Numbered from the stretch's first letter, positions 25,935 through 34,452 are shown. The stretch: 36,468 nt of DNA from an uncultured Muribaculaceae bacterium (GCA_944320595.1 CALUIB010000025.1:1-36468); one strand, 5' to 3'. Notes: generated by a model not told the origin, from the sequence alone. Numbers and translations: made by a program.

Positions 25935-28145
25935 ATGGCAAATATAAGCGATGATAAAATAGACTTGCGGCGTATCATAAATGCTGTTAAACGGTGCAAA
26001 TGGATTTGCCTTGCGGCATTTGTTGTGCTGATGGCCGGGTCGATATATTTTGCTTTTACGCGTGAACCAAAGTATGAGCTGTATTCGATTATGTTGGTCG
26101 AAGATGACCAAAGCAGCGGTGCTGGTGCTTTGCTTGGAGGAACAAGTAGGAACTCCCTGATGAATATGCTCTCGATAGGTGGTTTTGGGAAAGCGTCCAT
26201 CGAGAATGAGATGGTGGTAGTAAAGTCTCATTCTGTAATGGAGAGGGTTGTTAAAAAACTTGGGCTGAATCGTAAATATTACCTTAATGAAGGCTTTTTG
26301 CACAAAAAAACGCTATATGGCAATTCGCCGGTACTTGTGGTAACCGATGACGGTTATTTTGACACGTTAACGAAATCATTACAGTTTAAGATAGAACTGA
26401 AGAAAAATGGCAAGGCCGATGTAAAAGCCGTGCGTGGGTTCTTTAATACCCTTTACGAAGGAAACGATATGGATTTGCCTGCCACGGTTAAAGTTGACGG
26501 AGCGTCGTTTGCATTGTTGCCGACTGATTATTATGTAGAAGGCGAATCGTTGAAAATGAATGTGTTTTTGTCTGATGTAACTTCGACAGTGGAAGAGCTG
26601 TCGAAGAAAATAGACATAGACACATACGATAAGAAATCGGATGCCTTGCTGTTGGCCTATGATGACCCAAATATGCAGAGAGGCAAAGATATACTGAATG
26701 CCTTAGTGGCTGAATACAAAGAGCACCGGCTGAAGGGAAAATCTGAGAAAGCAATGTTGGGTGTGGAATTTATCGACCGGCAACTGAAAACAGTTTATGA
26801 AAGCCTTGTGCAATCAGAAGCTAGCATGGAGAAATTCAAGGAGGATAACAAAATTACTAACATTGCGGTTGAACTTGAAGTCATGCTTGAGGCTGCCAGC
26901 AAACTTAATGAAGGAATGCTTGAAGCACGCGCCCAAGAAATGATGTGCGACTTGATGCTGATGTTCCTTAAGACCGAAGATAGCAAATATTCGTTGCTGC
27001 CAACCATGGAGAGTGGTGGCGGTGGGACGTCAAGTGGCGGCGGAACGAGTAGTGGCTCTAAAAGCATCACCTCGACTGGAGGGAATCCGCTGGTTACACA
27101 ATACAATGCCCTTGTGCTACAGCGTATGAGGCTGTTGCGCTCGGCAAAGCCCGACAATGTGGCACTAACGGAAGTTACAGCAAACATCGATGCCATGCGG
27201 AGTGCCGTAGTTGAGAGCGTAGAGCAACAGAAAAAGAACATACAGGCAGGCTTATCGGTACTCGACGAGCAATACGGCGAATTTGAGTCTCGCCTCAATA
27301 GCACTCCGAGGCTTGAACGGGAATATGTCATACACCAGCGTGACCTTGAGCTAAACAACCAAATATATTTGTTTTTGCTTGGGAAGAAGGTGGATTACCA
27401 GTTGAGGCAGGAGTCGAATTCTGTGCCTGCGACTGTAATTGACATTGCTTATAACAAGGAAAATAAGCCGTCGCGTATGAAAAGTATGGCATATCCTATA
27501 ATAGGTTTGATAATGTCGCTCGTTTTTATGGCATTGTATGTGATTTATTGGCTGCATCGTCATCAAGAAATCGAAAAGGAGTATGATATGCCGGCATCGG
27601 TCGATCACAGTTTGGTATTTGACAATGCGGTAGTGTTACGTTCCATATTGTTTACCCAATGTACGTCTAAGTTGGTGCCGATGGTATATTGCACATCGGG
27701 AATGGCCGTGGAAGGGTTGTCTGCGGCGGTGCTTGAAATATGTGAACAAATAACAAATGCGGGAAAAAAGGTTCTGCTTATCGACCTTGACGATATATGC
27801 GGAGGCGTATGTAAATTAAACGATATATCATCACAAGCCGATGTCAGACCGTCTTCGTTTAAGGGGATAGACTACCTTGGGTATCACGGGGCCATGGCGA
27901 GCGATATGTTGCTGAATGATAAATTCGCGGCGTTGACATCTTCGTTGTGCGAGAAATACGACAAGATATTGCTGTTGTATCGATATAGTGAAGATGCCGA
28001 TACGGCATCGGTTGCCTTGAACGGAGGCAATGACGCACTTGTGATGGTTTATTTGGTAAAATCGGGTTACACCAAGCGGACAGAAATAAACAATATTGCC
28101 AAATTGGGCAAAAATCGAAACAAAGCGGCATATTACATATATTGA
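25935..28145 (+). CDS. Wzz/Wzc-like chain-length protein with degenerate kinase domain
   Basis: The 736-residue protein has a Wzz domain: a first membrane helix (about 20-41), a long periplasmic part with coiled coil and the GNVR-like end (LERYVIHQRDLELNN region), and a second helix (about 517-538) preceded by KPSRMKSMAYP. The cytoplasmic 198 residues resemble a BY-kinase. VLLIDLDDI (about 611-619) matches Walker A prime, but the Walker A site is missing: where active kinases have GxGKST, this protein has SGMAVEGLSAAV (about 586-597). The tail ends AAYYIY, a small tyrosine cluster. A Gly/Ser/Thr-rich insert (about 358-382) breaks the periplasmic coil. It probably sets chain length and contacts Wza, but is unlikely to be an active kinase. 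Confidence 0.85.
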   Translation: MANISDDKIDLRRIINAVKRCKWICLAAFVVLMAGSIYFAFTREPKYELYSIMLVEDDQSSGAGALLGGTSRNSLMNMLSIGGFGKASIENEMVVVKSHSVMERVVKKLGLNRKYYLNEGFLHKKTLYGNSPVLVVTDDGYFDTLTKSLQFKIELKKNGKADVKAVRGFFNTLYEGNDMDLPATVKVDGASFALLPTDYYVEGESLKMNVFLSDVTSTVEELSKKIDIDTYDKKSDALLLAYDDPNMQRGKDILNALVAEYKEHRLKGKSEKAMLGVEFIDRQLKTVYESLVQSEASMEKFKEDNKITNIAVELEVMLEAASKLNEGMLEARAQEMMCDLMLMFLKTEDSKYSLLPTMESGGGGTSSGGGTSSGSKSITSTGGNPLVTQYNALVLQRMRLLRSAKPDNVALTEVTANIDAMRSAVVESVEQQKKNIQAGLSVLDEQYGEFESRLNSTPRLEREYVIHQRDLELNNQIYLFLLGKKVDYQLRQESNSVPATVIDIAYNKENKPSRMKSMAYPIIGLIMSLVFMALYVIYWLHRHQEIEKEYDMPASVDHSLVFDNAVVLRSILFTQCTSKLVPMVYCTSGMAVEGLSAAVLEICEQITNAGKKVLLIDLDDICGGVCKLNDISSQADVRPSSFKGIDYLGYHGAMASDMLLNDKFAALTSSLCEKYDKILLLYRYSEDADTASVALNGGNDALVMVYLVKSGYTKRTEINNIAKLGKNRNKAAYYIY

Positions 28146-28153
28146 GACAGCTC

Positions 28154-28180
28154 GTAGGGGCGCAAATTTTGCGTCTCTAC
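28154..28180. repeat. Dispersed palindrome related to the RAYT repeats
   Basis: GTAGGGGCGCAAA (28154-28166) and TTTGCGTCTCTAC (28168-28180) form a 13-bp stem with one loop base. Two positions are G/T mismatches in DNA but G-U pairs in RNA. The right arm CGTCTCTA equals that of the RAYT palindromes, while the inner part is different. It lies between the wzc-like stop and the first glycosyltransferase. Confidence 0.65.
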
Positions 28181-28210
28181 GCACTGTTTGTCTTGTATAA
28201 TAAATTAATA

Positions 28211-29434
28211 ATGAAGATACTTCAGATAAATAAATATTATTACAGGAAAGGTGGCGCGGAAACTGTGTTTTTTAATACAATTAGCCTTCTTGAGAAACAT
28301 GGACATACGGTAATACCATTCAGTTTGAAGAACAAGAAGAATGAACCGTCGCCATACGAGGATTATTTTGTGGATTATCCAGAGTTGTCCGAGTCTTCGT
28401 TGCCCCAAAAGATTAAGTATTTGCCTTCGTTTATTTATAACAGGGGAGCTGCGCGTAAATTAGAAACATTATTGCAGAAGGAGAAGCCCGATGTGGCCCA
28501 CATACACTTGATGTTCAACAGTATGTCGGTATCTATTCTGCCTGTCCTTAGGAAATATAATATTCCAGTGGTGATGAGCGTGCATGATTATCGCCTTGTG
28601 TGTCCTGCATATACGTTCACCGATGGTAACGGTAATTTCTGTGAACGATGCAGCAACGGGCGTTATTATAATTGCATTCTGCATAAATGTTATAAAGGAA
28701 ATATCTTCAACAGTTTTATGTTGAGCATGGATAGTTACTTTCGTGCAGCCTTTTTCCAACCGATTAATTATATTGATAGGTTTATATTTGTAAGTAAATT
28801 TTCCATGAATAAGCATATCGACAAAGATAAGCGCTATAAGGATAAATGTACTTATTTGTATAATTTTACTCCGAATGTGGAGGTTGACGTTACGCAAAAA
28901 GGGAAATATATTCTATTCTTTGGCCGGATTTCTGTCGAGAAAGGTATATGTACTTTGTTGAATGCAATGGAACTAATCCCGGGAATAAAATTAAAAGTAG
29001 CCGGAGTAGGGCCTTTGCTTGACCGCTTAAAACTTGCGGCACCCTCGAATGTTGAATTTTTAGGGTTTAAGAAGGGCGAAGAATTGCAGTCGTTAATTCA
29101 GAATGCCTCTTATGTAATTGTCCCTTCGGAGTGTTACGAAAATAATCCAATGTCGATTATCGAGGCATATATGAATGGAACGCCAGTGATAGGGAGTAGA
29201 TTGGGCGGCATTCCTGAATTGATTGTTGAAAATAAGACGGGTTATACTTTTCAATCAAAATCGACAGAGAATTTAAAGGATGTCATAGAAAAAGCTTGTT
29301 CCATAACGGCAGAAGAATACACCCGAATGTCGGCAGCAGCAAAGAGGTTTGCGTTAGAAAATTTTTCAGAAGAAAGTCATTATAAGCAATTGATGAAGAA
29401 TTATCAGTTGGTTATCGATATGAAGAAAGGGTGA
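28211..29434 (+). CDS. Family 4 glycosyltransferase
   Basis: The 407-residue protein is a GT-B fold retaining glycosyltransferase. The start MKILQINKYYYRKGGAETVFFN is a typical GT4 opening with the Gly-Gly loop. HIHLMFN and VHDYRLVCPAY lie in the acceptor half, with cysteines in ERCSNGRYYNCILHKCY as in many Bacteroidetes members. The donor half has GRISVEKGICTLL and ECYENNPMSIIEAYMNGTPVIGSRLGG, which holds the E-x7-E motif. It should add a sugar to the lipid-linked repeat unit; donor and linkage are unknown. The frame is open upstream to 28142, but the ATG at 28211 opens the domain. The stop is four bases before the next gene. Confidence 0.9.
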   Translation: MKILQINKYYYRKGGAETVFFNTISLLEKHGHTVIPFSLKNKKNEPSPYEDYFVDYPELSESSLPQKIKYLPSFIYNRGAARKLETLLQKEKPDVAHIHLMFNSMSVSILPVLRKYNIPVVMSVHDYRLVCPAYTFTDGNGNFCERCSNGRYYNCILHKCYKGNIFNSFMLSMDSYFRAAFFQPINYIDRFIFVSKFSMNKHIDKDKRYKDKCTYLYNFTPNVEVDVTQKGKYILFFGRISVEKGICTLLNAMELIPGIKLKVAGVGPLLDRLKLAAPSNVEFLGFKKGEELQSLIQNASYVIVPSECYENNPMSIIEAYMNGTPVIGSRLGGIPELIVENKTGYTFQSKSTENLKDVIEKACSITAEEYTRMSAAAKRFALENFSEESHYKQLMKNYQLVIDMKKG

Positions 29435-29438
29435 TGGA

Positions 29439-30518
29439 ATGAAGACTGTATATGTGTTTGGGACAAGAGGATTTCCGGGAGTTCAAGGCGGGGTAGAAAA
29501 ACATTGCGAACAGCTATATCCTGAATTGACGGCTGAGTATGACATTTATGTATTCCGGCGGATTCCTTTCTTGCCTGTCGGTTCTGGGAAAATATACGGG
29601 AAAATTCATTTTATAGACCTGCCTTCTACTCGAATTAAGGGGTTCGAGGCTTTTTTTCATTCATTGCTGTGCACTTTTTATTGTATTATAAAAAGGCCGG
29701 ATATTGTGCATATACACAATATCGGCCCTGGTATGTTTGTGCCATTGCTTAAATTGTTTGGATTGAAGGTGGTGCTGACTTACCATAGTGCCAATTATGA
29801 GCATAAGAAGTGGGGATATGTTGCACGGAAGATTTTGAAATTAAGCGAGTGGATTGCTTTGAAATGGGCTGATGCTATTATATTTGTCAATAAGATGCAA
29901 ATGGGGCGTTTTAAAGATAAAATAAAAGTCAAGTCGAGATATATTCCTAATGGTGTTGCAGTTAAGTCGCCGAGCATGAATACCGACTTTATAGAAGGGC
30001 TGGGATTGGCACCGCAAGGCTATATACTTGTTGTGGGGCGCATCACGCAGGAAAAAGGGTTTGATTACCTCATAAATGGGTATGCGGCCTCTTCTCATGA
30101 TAAGTGCAAGCTTGTCTTGGCTGGCGGGATAGACCACAAGTCGGCATATTCCTCGAAAATAAAGGACTTGGCGGCAAGGCATGGCGTGGTGATGGCCGGC
30201 TATGTCGATGGCGAGCCGTTGAGGCAATTGTATTCCCATGCCAGGCTTTTCGTGTTGCCGTCGTATAATGAGGGGTTCCCATTGGTGCTGCTTGAGGCGA
30301 TGAGTTACCATTTGCCCATACTGGCGAGCGACATACCTGCCAACAAATTGCCCGAATTGCCCGAAGGATGCTTCTTCAAGGTGGGCGATGTGCCCGATTT
30401 GGCTGCGCATATAAGGAGAGAATTGTCATCAAGTCAGCGTCGGGTGGATTATGCCATTGACGGTTATACTTGGGAAAATGTAGGCTTGCAGGTAGCGAAA
30501 GTTTTTGGTGACCTATGA
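29439..30518 (+). CDS. Family 4 glycosyltransferase
   Basis: The 359-residue protein is a second GT-B glycosyltransferase, starting four bases after the first and surely on the same transcript. It begins VYVFGTRGFPGVQGGVEKHCEQLYPEL, as in the GT4 branch with an extended Gly loop. DIVHIHNIGPG and YHSANYEHKKWG mark the acceptor half. RYIPNGV, GRITQEKGFDYLI and EGFPLVLLEAMSYHLPILASD, the last containing E-x7-E, mark the donor half. Its specificity cannot be read. The gene ends before a 164-base gap with two candidate promoters, so the plus-strand operon may be divided here. Confidence 0.9.
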   Translation: MKTVYVFGTRGFPGVQGGVEKHCEQLYPELTAEYDIYVFRRIPFLPVGSGKIYGKIHFIDLPSTRIKGFEAFFHSLLCTFYCIIKRPDIVHIHNIGPGMFVPLLKLFGLKVVLTYHSANYEHKKWGYVARKILKLSEWIALKWADAIIFVNKMQMGRFKDKIKVKSRYIPNGVAVKSPSMNTDFIEGLGLAPQGYILVVGRITQEKGFDYLINGYAASSHDKCKLVLAGGIDHKSAYSSKIKDLAARHGVVMAGYVDGEPLRQLYSHARLFVLPSYNEGFPLVLLEAMSYHLPILASDIPANKLPELPEGCFFKVGDVPDLAAHIRRELSSSQRRVDYAIDGYTWENVGLQVAKVFGDL

Positions 30519-30548
30519 TTGAAATATGCTCAATATATTCTTTGCCGA

Positions 30549-30628
30549 TTTGCGTAGGTGTTTATTTTGTGCTACTTTTGGATAAAATTAAATTATTTGG
30601 CATGATGCTAGTGGACTATCTATCTTTA
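30549..30628 (+). promoter_or_regulatory. Two candidate promoters before the flippase gene
   Basis: TTTG (30549-30552) followed after 20 bases by TACTTTTG (30573-30580) is an exact consensus. TTTG (30596-30599) followed after 21 bases by TATCTTTA (30621-30628) is a near match. Either would give a leader of 45-100 bases to the ATG at 30683. Confidence 0.5.
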
Positions 30629-30682
30629 CTGTGTGTATCCGCTGCGCTGTAACTTGGTGTTGTATCACAGCAGGTTTTGGAT

Positions 30683-32155
30683 ATGATAACAGAGCCATGT
30701 ATGGGAACAGGAACAGAACAAAATAGGAACAAGAAACTCATTAATGATATTGGAATCTACGCAATAGGCAATTTGGGTTCCAAGCTGATTACATTCTTGA
30801 TGGTTCCGTTGTACACCTATTTTATATCCGATGTAAGCGACTTCGGTTATTACGATTTGTGCCTGTCGGTGGTGTTTTTCTTTGTTCCGTTCGTCACGTT
30901 GCAGTTGGGCGACGGGGCTTTCAGGTTCTTGTTGAATGTTGGCGATGACAAGGCGCGTCAGCGCGAGGTGCTGTCAGTCACATACAGGACTTTGGCATCC
31001 ATGCTGTCGCTGTCGGTAGTAATAGTGCTGGTTGCCTCGATGTTTTGGCATATTAAATATGTATGGCTTTCGTTCGGCTTGCTGTGTGCCATGTCGGTAC
31101 ACGATGTGGTGTCGCAGGTTGCCCGCGGCTTGGGCGATGCCAAGACGTATGTGGCTTCGGGTATATTGTCGTCGGTTGGGATAGGAGCTTTCAGTGTCTT
31201 GTTTGTGGTGTTTTTTGAGTGGGGTGTGTCTGGCATATTTTGGGCCAACATATTGTCGCGAGTAATAGCAATAGCATTCATAGAGATAAAGGTAGGTGTA
31301 ATAAAGAAATATTTGTCAAGTCATGAAAATGCGGCGGAGGAAGGAGGGTGGCGCCTGCTCGTGAAAATATTAAAGTATTCTCTGCCATTGGTATATACCA
31401 CTATGTATTGGTGGTTAATCAATTGCAGCGACCGCTTTTTCATAGCGCATTACGTCGGGCTGGAACAGAATGGCATTTATTCGGTGGCAATACGGTTCAC
31501 GGCCATATTGCAGACTTTCGGGTTTATCTTCTATCAGGCATGGCAGGATTCGGCATTCAGGCAGTATAACAGCCCCGATCGCAATAGCTTTTTCTCGAAG
31601 GTGCTTAACGGATATATTTTTGTAATGGTGATTATTTTGCTGCTATATACATTCGGCCTAAAGATTATCTACCCGTGGTTGGTCGAAACAAAGTACCAGG
31701 GAAGCATTGAGTATCTCTACCCTTTGGGAATATCGGCCTTCCTATATACCATGGTTTATTTTACCAATATCATATACCAGTGCGCCCTCGACACACGCCG
31801 CACCATGGTGCAAATGATGGTTGTGTCGTTCATGAACATAGCCATGAATTTCGTGATGACAAGGTGGCTTGGCGTTTATGGTGTGGTGGTGACTTCAATC
31901 GTTACTTATTTGGTACTTTTGTTATATAGGTTTTTTGACATGGCGCGTTACGTCAAGTTGAAGTTGCAAGCAGCAACTGTAGTGCCGATTGTAATTGGTG
32001 TGGCAGGTATGCTGCCGTTCTATCTTGATACCACGGTGGTGCAGGATGTTGTGTTCTTGGTTATAGCAATAGCATTGGTATATATGGTGTTGCCAAGATA
32101 TTACAGAAATATGCTGCTTTCAAAATTCCATATTGGAGAATCAGCGTCGAGATAA
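30683..32155 (+). CDS. Wzx-like polysaccharide flippase (MOP superfamily)
   Basis: The 490-residue membrane protein shows about twelve to fourteen hydrophobic helices and the N-terminal block IGIYAIGNLGSKLITFLMVPLYTYF, characteristic of the Polysacc_synt / Wzx group. It would flip undecaprenyl-linked repeat units to the periplasmic face for the Wzy-like enzyme. The ATG at 30683 is used here; a TTG two codons earlier and an ATG six codons later are possible. The gene ends with a 15-base tail-to-tail overlap with the minus-strand glycosyltransferase at 32141-32155. Confidence 0.9.
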   Translation: MITEPCMGTGTEQNRNKKLINDIGIYAIGNLGSKLITFLMVPLYTYFISDVSDFGYYDLCLSVVFFFVPFVTLQLGDGAFRFLLNVGDDKARQREVLSVTYRTLASMLSLSVVIVLVASMFWHIKYVWLSFGLLCAMSVHDVVSQVARGLGDAKTYVASGILSSVGIGAFSVLFVVFFEWGVSGIFWANILSRVIAIAFIEIKVGVIKKYLSSHENAAEEGGWRLLVKILKYSLPLVYTTMYWWLINCSDRFFIAHYVGLEQNGIYSVAIRFTAILQTFGFIFYQAWQDSAFRQYNSPDRNSFFSKVLNGYIFVMVIILLLYTFGLKIIYPWLVETKYQGSIEYLYPLGISAFLYTMVYFTNIIYQCALDTRRTMVQMMVVSFMNIAMNFVMTRWLGVYGVVVTSIVTYLVLLLYRFFDMARYVKLKLQAATVVPIVIGVAGMLPFYLDTTVVQDVVFLVIAIALVYMVLPRYYRNMLLSKFHIGESASR

Positions 32156-33100
32156 AAGAAATCCCACCGGCATGAATAATGCCACTAATGCTTTTTTCAA
32201 AGCATTGTTGCAATCTTTTAATATCATCGCTGCATTGCGGCCCGAGGTGAAACCGTCCATGCTTATGCCCACGTATGCCTTTAATATAAAGATGGGATTG
32301 TATATTATGTAGCGGCTTAAGTTGTTAATGTGGTAGAGCCACAGGTAGTAGTTTGCCGCTGACCGATTGATGTTTTTTGCCGACATTATCGATGTCGTTG
32401 CGTCGTGGTAATAAATTCTTGCTGCTGTGTCAACAACGCGCATCTTGTATTTCTTTGCAATCTCAAACCACACTATGCTCTCGGGACAAAATCTCATTCT
32501 GTTGTCATAAGCAGGGAATGGATACTGCCTGAGTATGTCAACGTGGTACATTTCAAGCATTTCGCCTTTTATGCGGTATTTTAGCCTAAGGTCGATTGCC
32601 GATATGTCGAGGGGCGAACGGGGCAGCAGGTCGCCGACGATGTTGCCATTGCTTTCTTTGCATCGCGCAGCCACTGCGCAAAAACTATTGTTGTCACCTA
32701 TGCTGTTCCATTCCTTGAAGTATATTTCAAGGGCTTCAGGCAGAATGGTGTCGTCGCTGTCGATAGTTAGCCAAAACTTGCCGCAGGCGGCTTGTTGTAT
32801 GGCAAAGTTCATCGCTATGTGCTTGCCTTGGTTTTCTTGCCAATAGTACCGTATGGGAAGTTTGTCATCCTCGCACCATTTTTTGCATATTTCGTCTGTG
32901 CCGTCGTTTGAACCGTCATCTACAATAATCCATTCAAATGTCACTTTCGAGCCATTGTAGTAAGGTACTTTTACGTTTAAAAGGGATTCATATGTGCGCG
33001 TAATTGTGCCTTTGCGGTTGTATGTTGGGGTAAAGAATGTCAACGTGTAATGTTGGCTCTCTTTGGCGAATTTGTCACTTTGGTATTTCAAGACGGCCAT
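32141..33100 (-). CDS. Family 2 glycosyltransferase
   Basis: The 319-residue protein has a GT-A fold GT2 domain. LTFFTPTYNRKGTITRTYESLL opens it, followed by IIVDDGSNDGTDEIC, ENQGKHIAMNFAI and the metal-binding DxD-type IDSDD (about 115-119). A C-terminal part with YYHDATTSIMS follows. It is an inverting transferase, probably for the same polysaccharide, though it points against the operon. It overlaps the flippase by 15 bases at the 3' ends. Upstream lie only 33 bases before the ychF terminator and no promoter that I can see, so its transcription may depend on read-through from ychF or a promoter within it. Confidence 0.9.
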   Translation of the reverse strand: MAVLKYQSDKFAKESQHYTLTFFTPTYNRKGTITRTYESLLNVKVPYYNGSKVTFEWIIVDDGSNDGTDEICKKWCEDDKLPIRYYWQENQGKHIAMNFAIQQAACGKFWLTIDSDDTILPEALEIYFKEWNSIGDNNSFCAVAARCKESNGNIVGDLLPRSPLDISAIDLRLKYRIKGEMLEMYHVDILRQYPFPAYDNRMRFCPESIVWFEIAKKYKMRVVDTAARIYYHDATTSIMSAKNINRSAANYYLWLYHINNLSRYIIYNPIFILKAYVGISMDGFTSGRNAAMILKDCNNALKKALVALFMPVGFLLSRR

Positions 33101-33126
33101 ATAGGATAGTTTTTTATGCGTGATGA

Positions 33127-33160
33127 AAAAATAGGGAACGAGCTAAGCAAGCACGTTCCC
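33127..33160 (-). terminator. Intrinsic terminator of ychF
   Basis: GGGAACG (33134-33140) pairs with CGTTCCC (33154-33160). On the minus strand the stem is followed by TATTTTTTC, a proper T-run. It lies 21 bases after the ychF stop. Confidence 0.8.
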
Positions 33161-33181
33161 GTAAACTATAGTCTTAGTGGG

Positions 33182-34285
33182 TTACACGTTGAAACGGAAG
33201 TGCATGATGTCGCCGTCCTGGACTATGTAGTCTTTGCCTTCGACGTACATCTTGCCAGCTTCCTTTACGGCAGCCTCGCTGCCCAGTGCCACGTAGTCGT
33301 CGTATTTTATCACCTCGGCGCGGATAAAGCCTTTCTCGAAGTCGCTGTGTATCACTCCTGCGCATTGCGGAGCCTTGCTGCCGCGGCGGAAGGTCCATGC
33401 TCGCACTTCTTGCGGACCGGCGGTGAGGAAGGTTTCGAGGTTGAGCAGCTTGTAGGCTGCCTTGATGAGGCGGTTCACGCCCGATTCCTCGAGCCCTATC
33501 TCGCTGAGGAACATTTGCTTGTCCTCGTATGAGTCGAGTTCTGCGATTTCCGACTCGATTTTTGCAGCCACTATCAATATCTCGGCACCTTCTTCCTTGA
33601 CGGCTTCGCGCACCATGTCAACGTATCGGTTCCCGTTTACGGCACTCGCGTCATCGACGTTGCACACATATAGCACAGGCTTGTTGGTGAGCAGGAACAG
33701 GTCGTGGGCCACTTTCTGCTCTTCCTTGCTCTCGAATTGTACCGTGCGAGCCGGCTTGCCCTGTTCCAGGGCCGCCTTGTACTGGCTCAATACGTCGTAT
33801 TGCAGCTTTGCCTGCTTGTCGCCGCCCGTCTGCGCCTGTTTCTGCACACGGCCTATGCGCCCTTCGATGGTTTCGAGGTCTTTGAGTTGCAGTTCATAGT
33901 CGATTATTTCCTTGTCACGGACTGGATCGACTGAGCCGTCAACGTGTGTTATGTTGTCGTCGTCAAAGCATCGCAGCACGTGCAGTATGGCATCGGTCTC
34001 GCGAATGTTGGCAAGGAACTTGTTGCCCAAGCCTTCGCCTTTCGATGCGCCTTTCACCAGCCCTGCAATGTCAACTATCTCGACCGTTGTCGGGACTATC
34101 TTTTGTGGGTTTACCAACTTGGCCAGTACGTTGAGCCGTTCGTCGGGTACAGTAATAACGCCCACGTTGGGCTCGATGGTGCAGAAAGGGAAGTTTGCAG
34201 ACTGTGCCTTAGCGTTTGAAAGGCAGTTGAATAGGGTCGATTTGCCCACGTTGGGCAGCCCCACTATGCCACATTGAAGAGCCAT
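33182..34285 (-). CDS. ychF: Redox-regulated ATPase YchF (Obg-like)
   Basis: The 367-residue protein is a P-loop ATPase of the Obg family that binds ribosomes and is linked to stress responses. The P-loop is [12 protein letters not shown] (about 8-19), with [21 protein letters not shown] (switch II) and [14 protein letters not shown]. The NKxD motif of GTPases is replaced by NVDD, as in YchF proteins that prefer ATP. The coiled-coil middle and the C-terminal TGS domain (about 280-367, with [32 protein letters not shown]) are intact. It has a perfect promoter within repeat copy 1 and a short leader of about 23 bases. Confidence 0.97.
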   Translation of the reverse strand: MALQCGIVGLPNVGKSTLFNCLSNAKAQSANFPFCTIEPNVGVITVPDERLNVLAKLVNPQKIVPTTVEIVDIAGLVKGASKGEGLGNKFLANIRETDAILHVLRCFDDDNITHVDGSVDPVRDKEIIDYELQLKDLETIEGRIGRVQKQAQTGGDKQAKLQYDVLSQYKAALEQGKPARTVQFESKEEQKVAHDLFLLTNKPVLYVCNVDDASAVNGNRYVDMVREAVKEEGAEILIVAAKIESEIAELDSYEDKQMFLSEIGLEESGVNRLIKAAYKLLNLETFLTAGPQEVRAWTFRRGSKAPQCAGVIHSDFEKGFIRAEVIKYDDYVALGSEAAVKEAGKMYVEGKDYIVQDGDIMHFRFNV

Positions 34286-34312
34286 ATCTATTTAAGTATC
34301 TTGATTTCTGAG

Positions 34313-34402
34313 TGCAAAGGTAGTGCAAGGCGAGCGCAATTGCAAAAAAACGGCTTGCTGATTTTTTGCATAGCCGAGCCGCCGCCTACGTTATTGAAAG
34401 GT
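34313..34402. repeat. 90-bp direct repeat, copy 1 (ychF side)
   Basis: It is identical, base for base, to 35156-35245, in the same orientation, 843 bases apart. It contains the spacer AGTGCAAGGCGAG, a hairpin with arms TGCAAAAAA and TTTTTTGCA, and the ychF promoter. Confidence 0.92.
34315..34345 (-). promoter_or_regulatory. Promoter of ychF within the repeat
   Basis: On the minus strand TTG (34345-34343) is followed after 20 bases by TACCTTTG (34322-34315), an exact consensus. The -33 TTTG lies on one arm of the repeat hairpin. Confidence 0.8.
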
Positions 34403-34452
34403 AGTGCAAGGCGAGCGCAATTGCAAAAAAACGGCTTGCTGATTTTTTGCAT
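34397..34452. repeat. 56-bp core of the repeat, copy 2
   Basis: The core AAAGGTAGTGC to TTTTTTGCAT is repeated 81 bases after copy 1, identical over 56 bases. The base before it is G, so the minus-strand -7 box reads TACCTTTC and the promoter is probably weak or dead. Confidence 0.88.
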
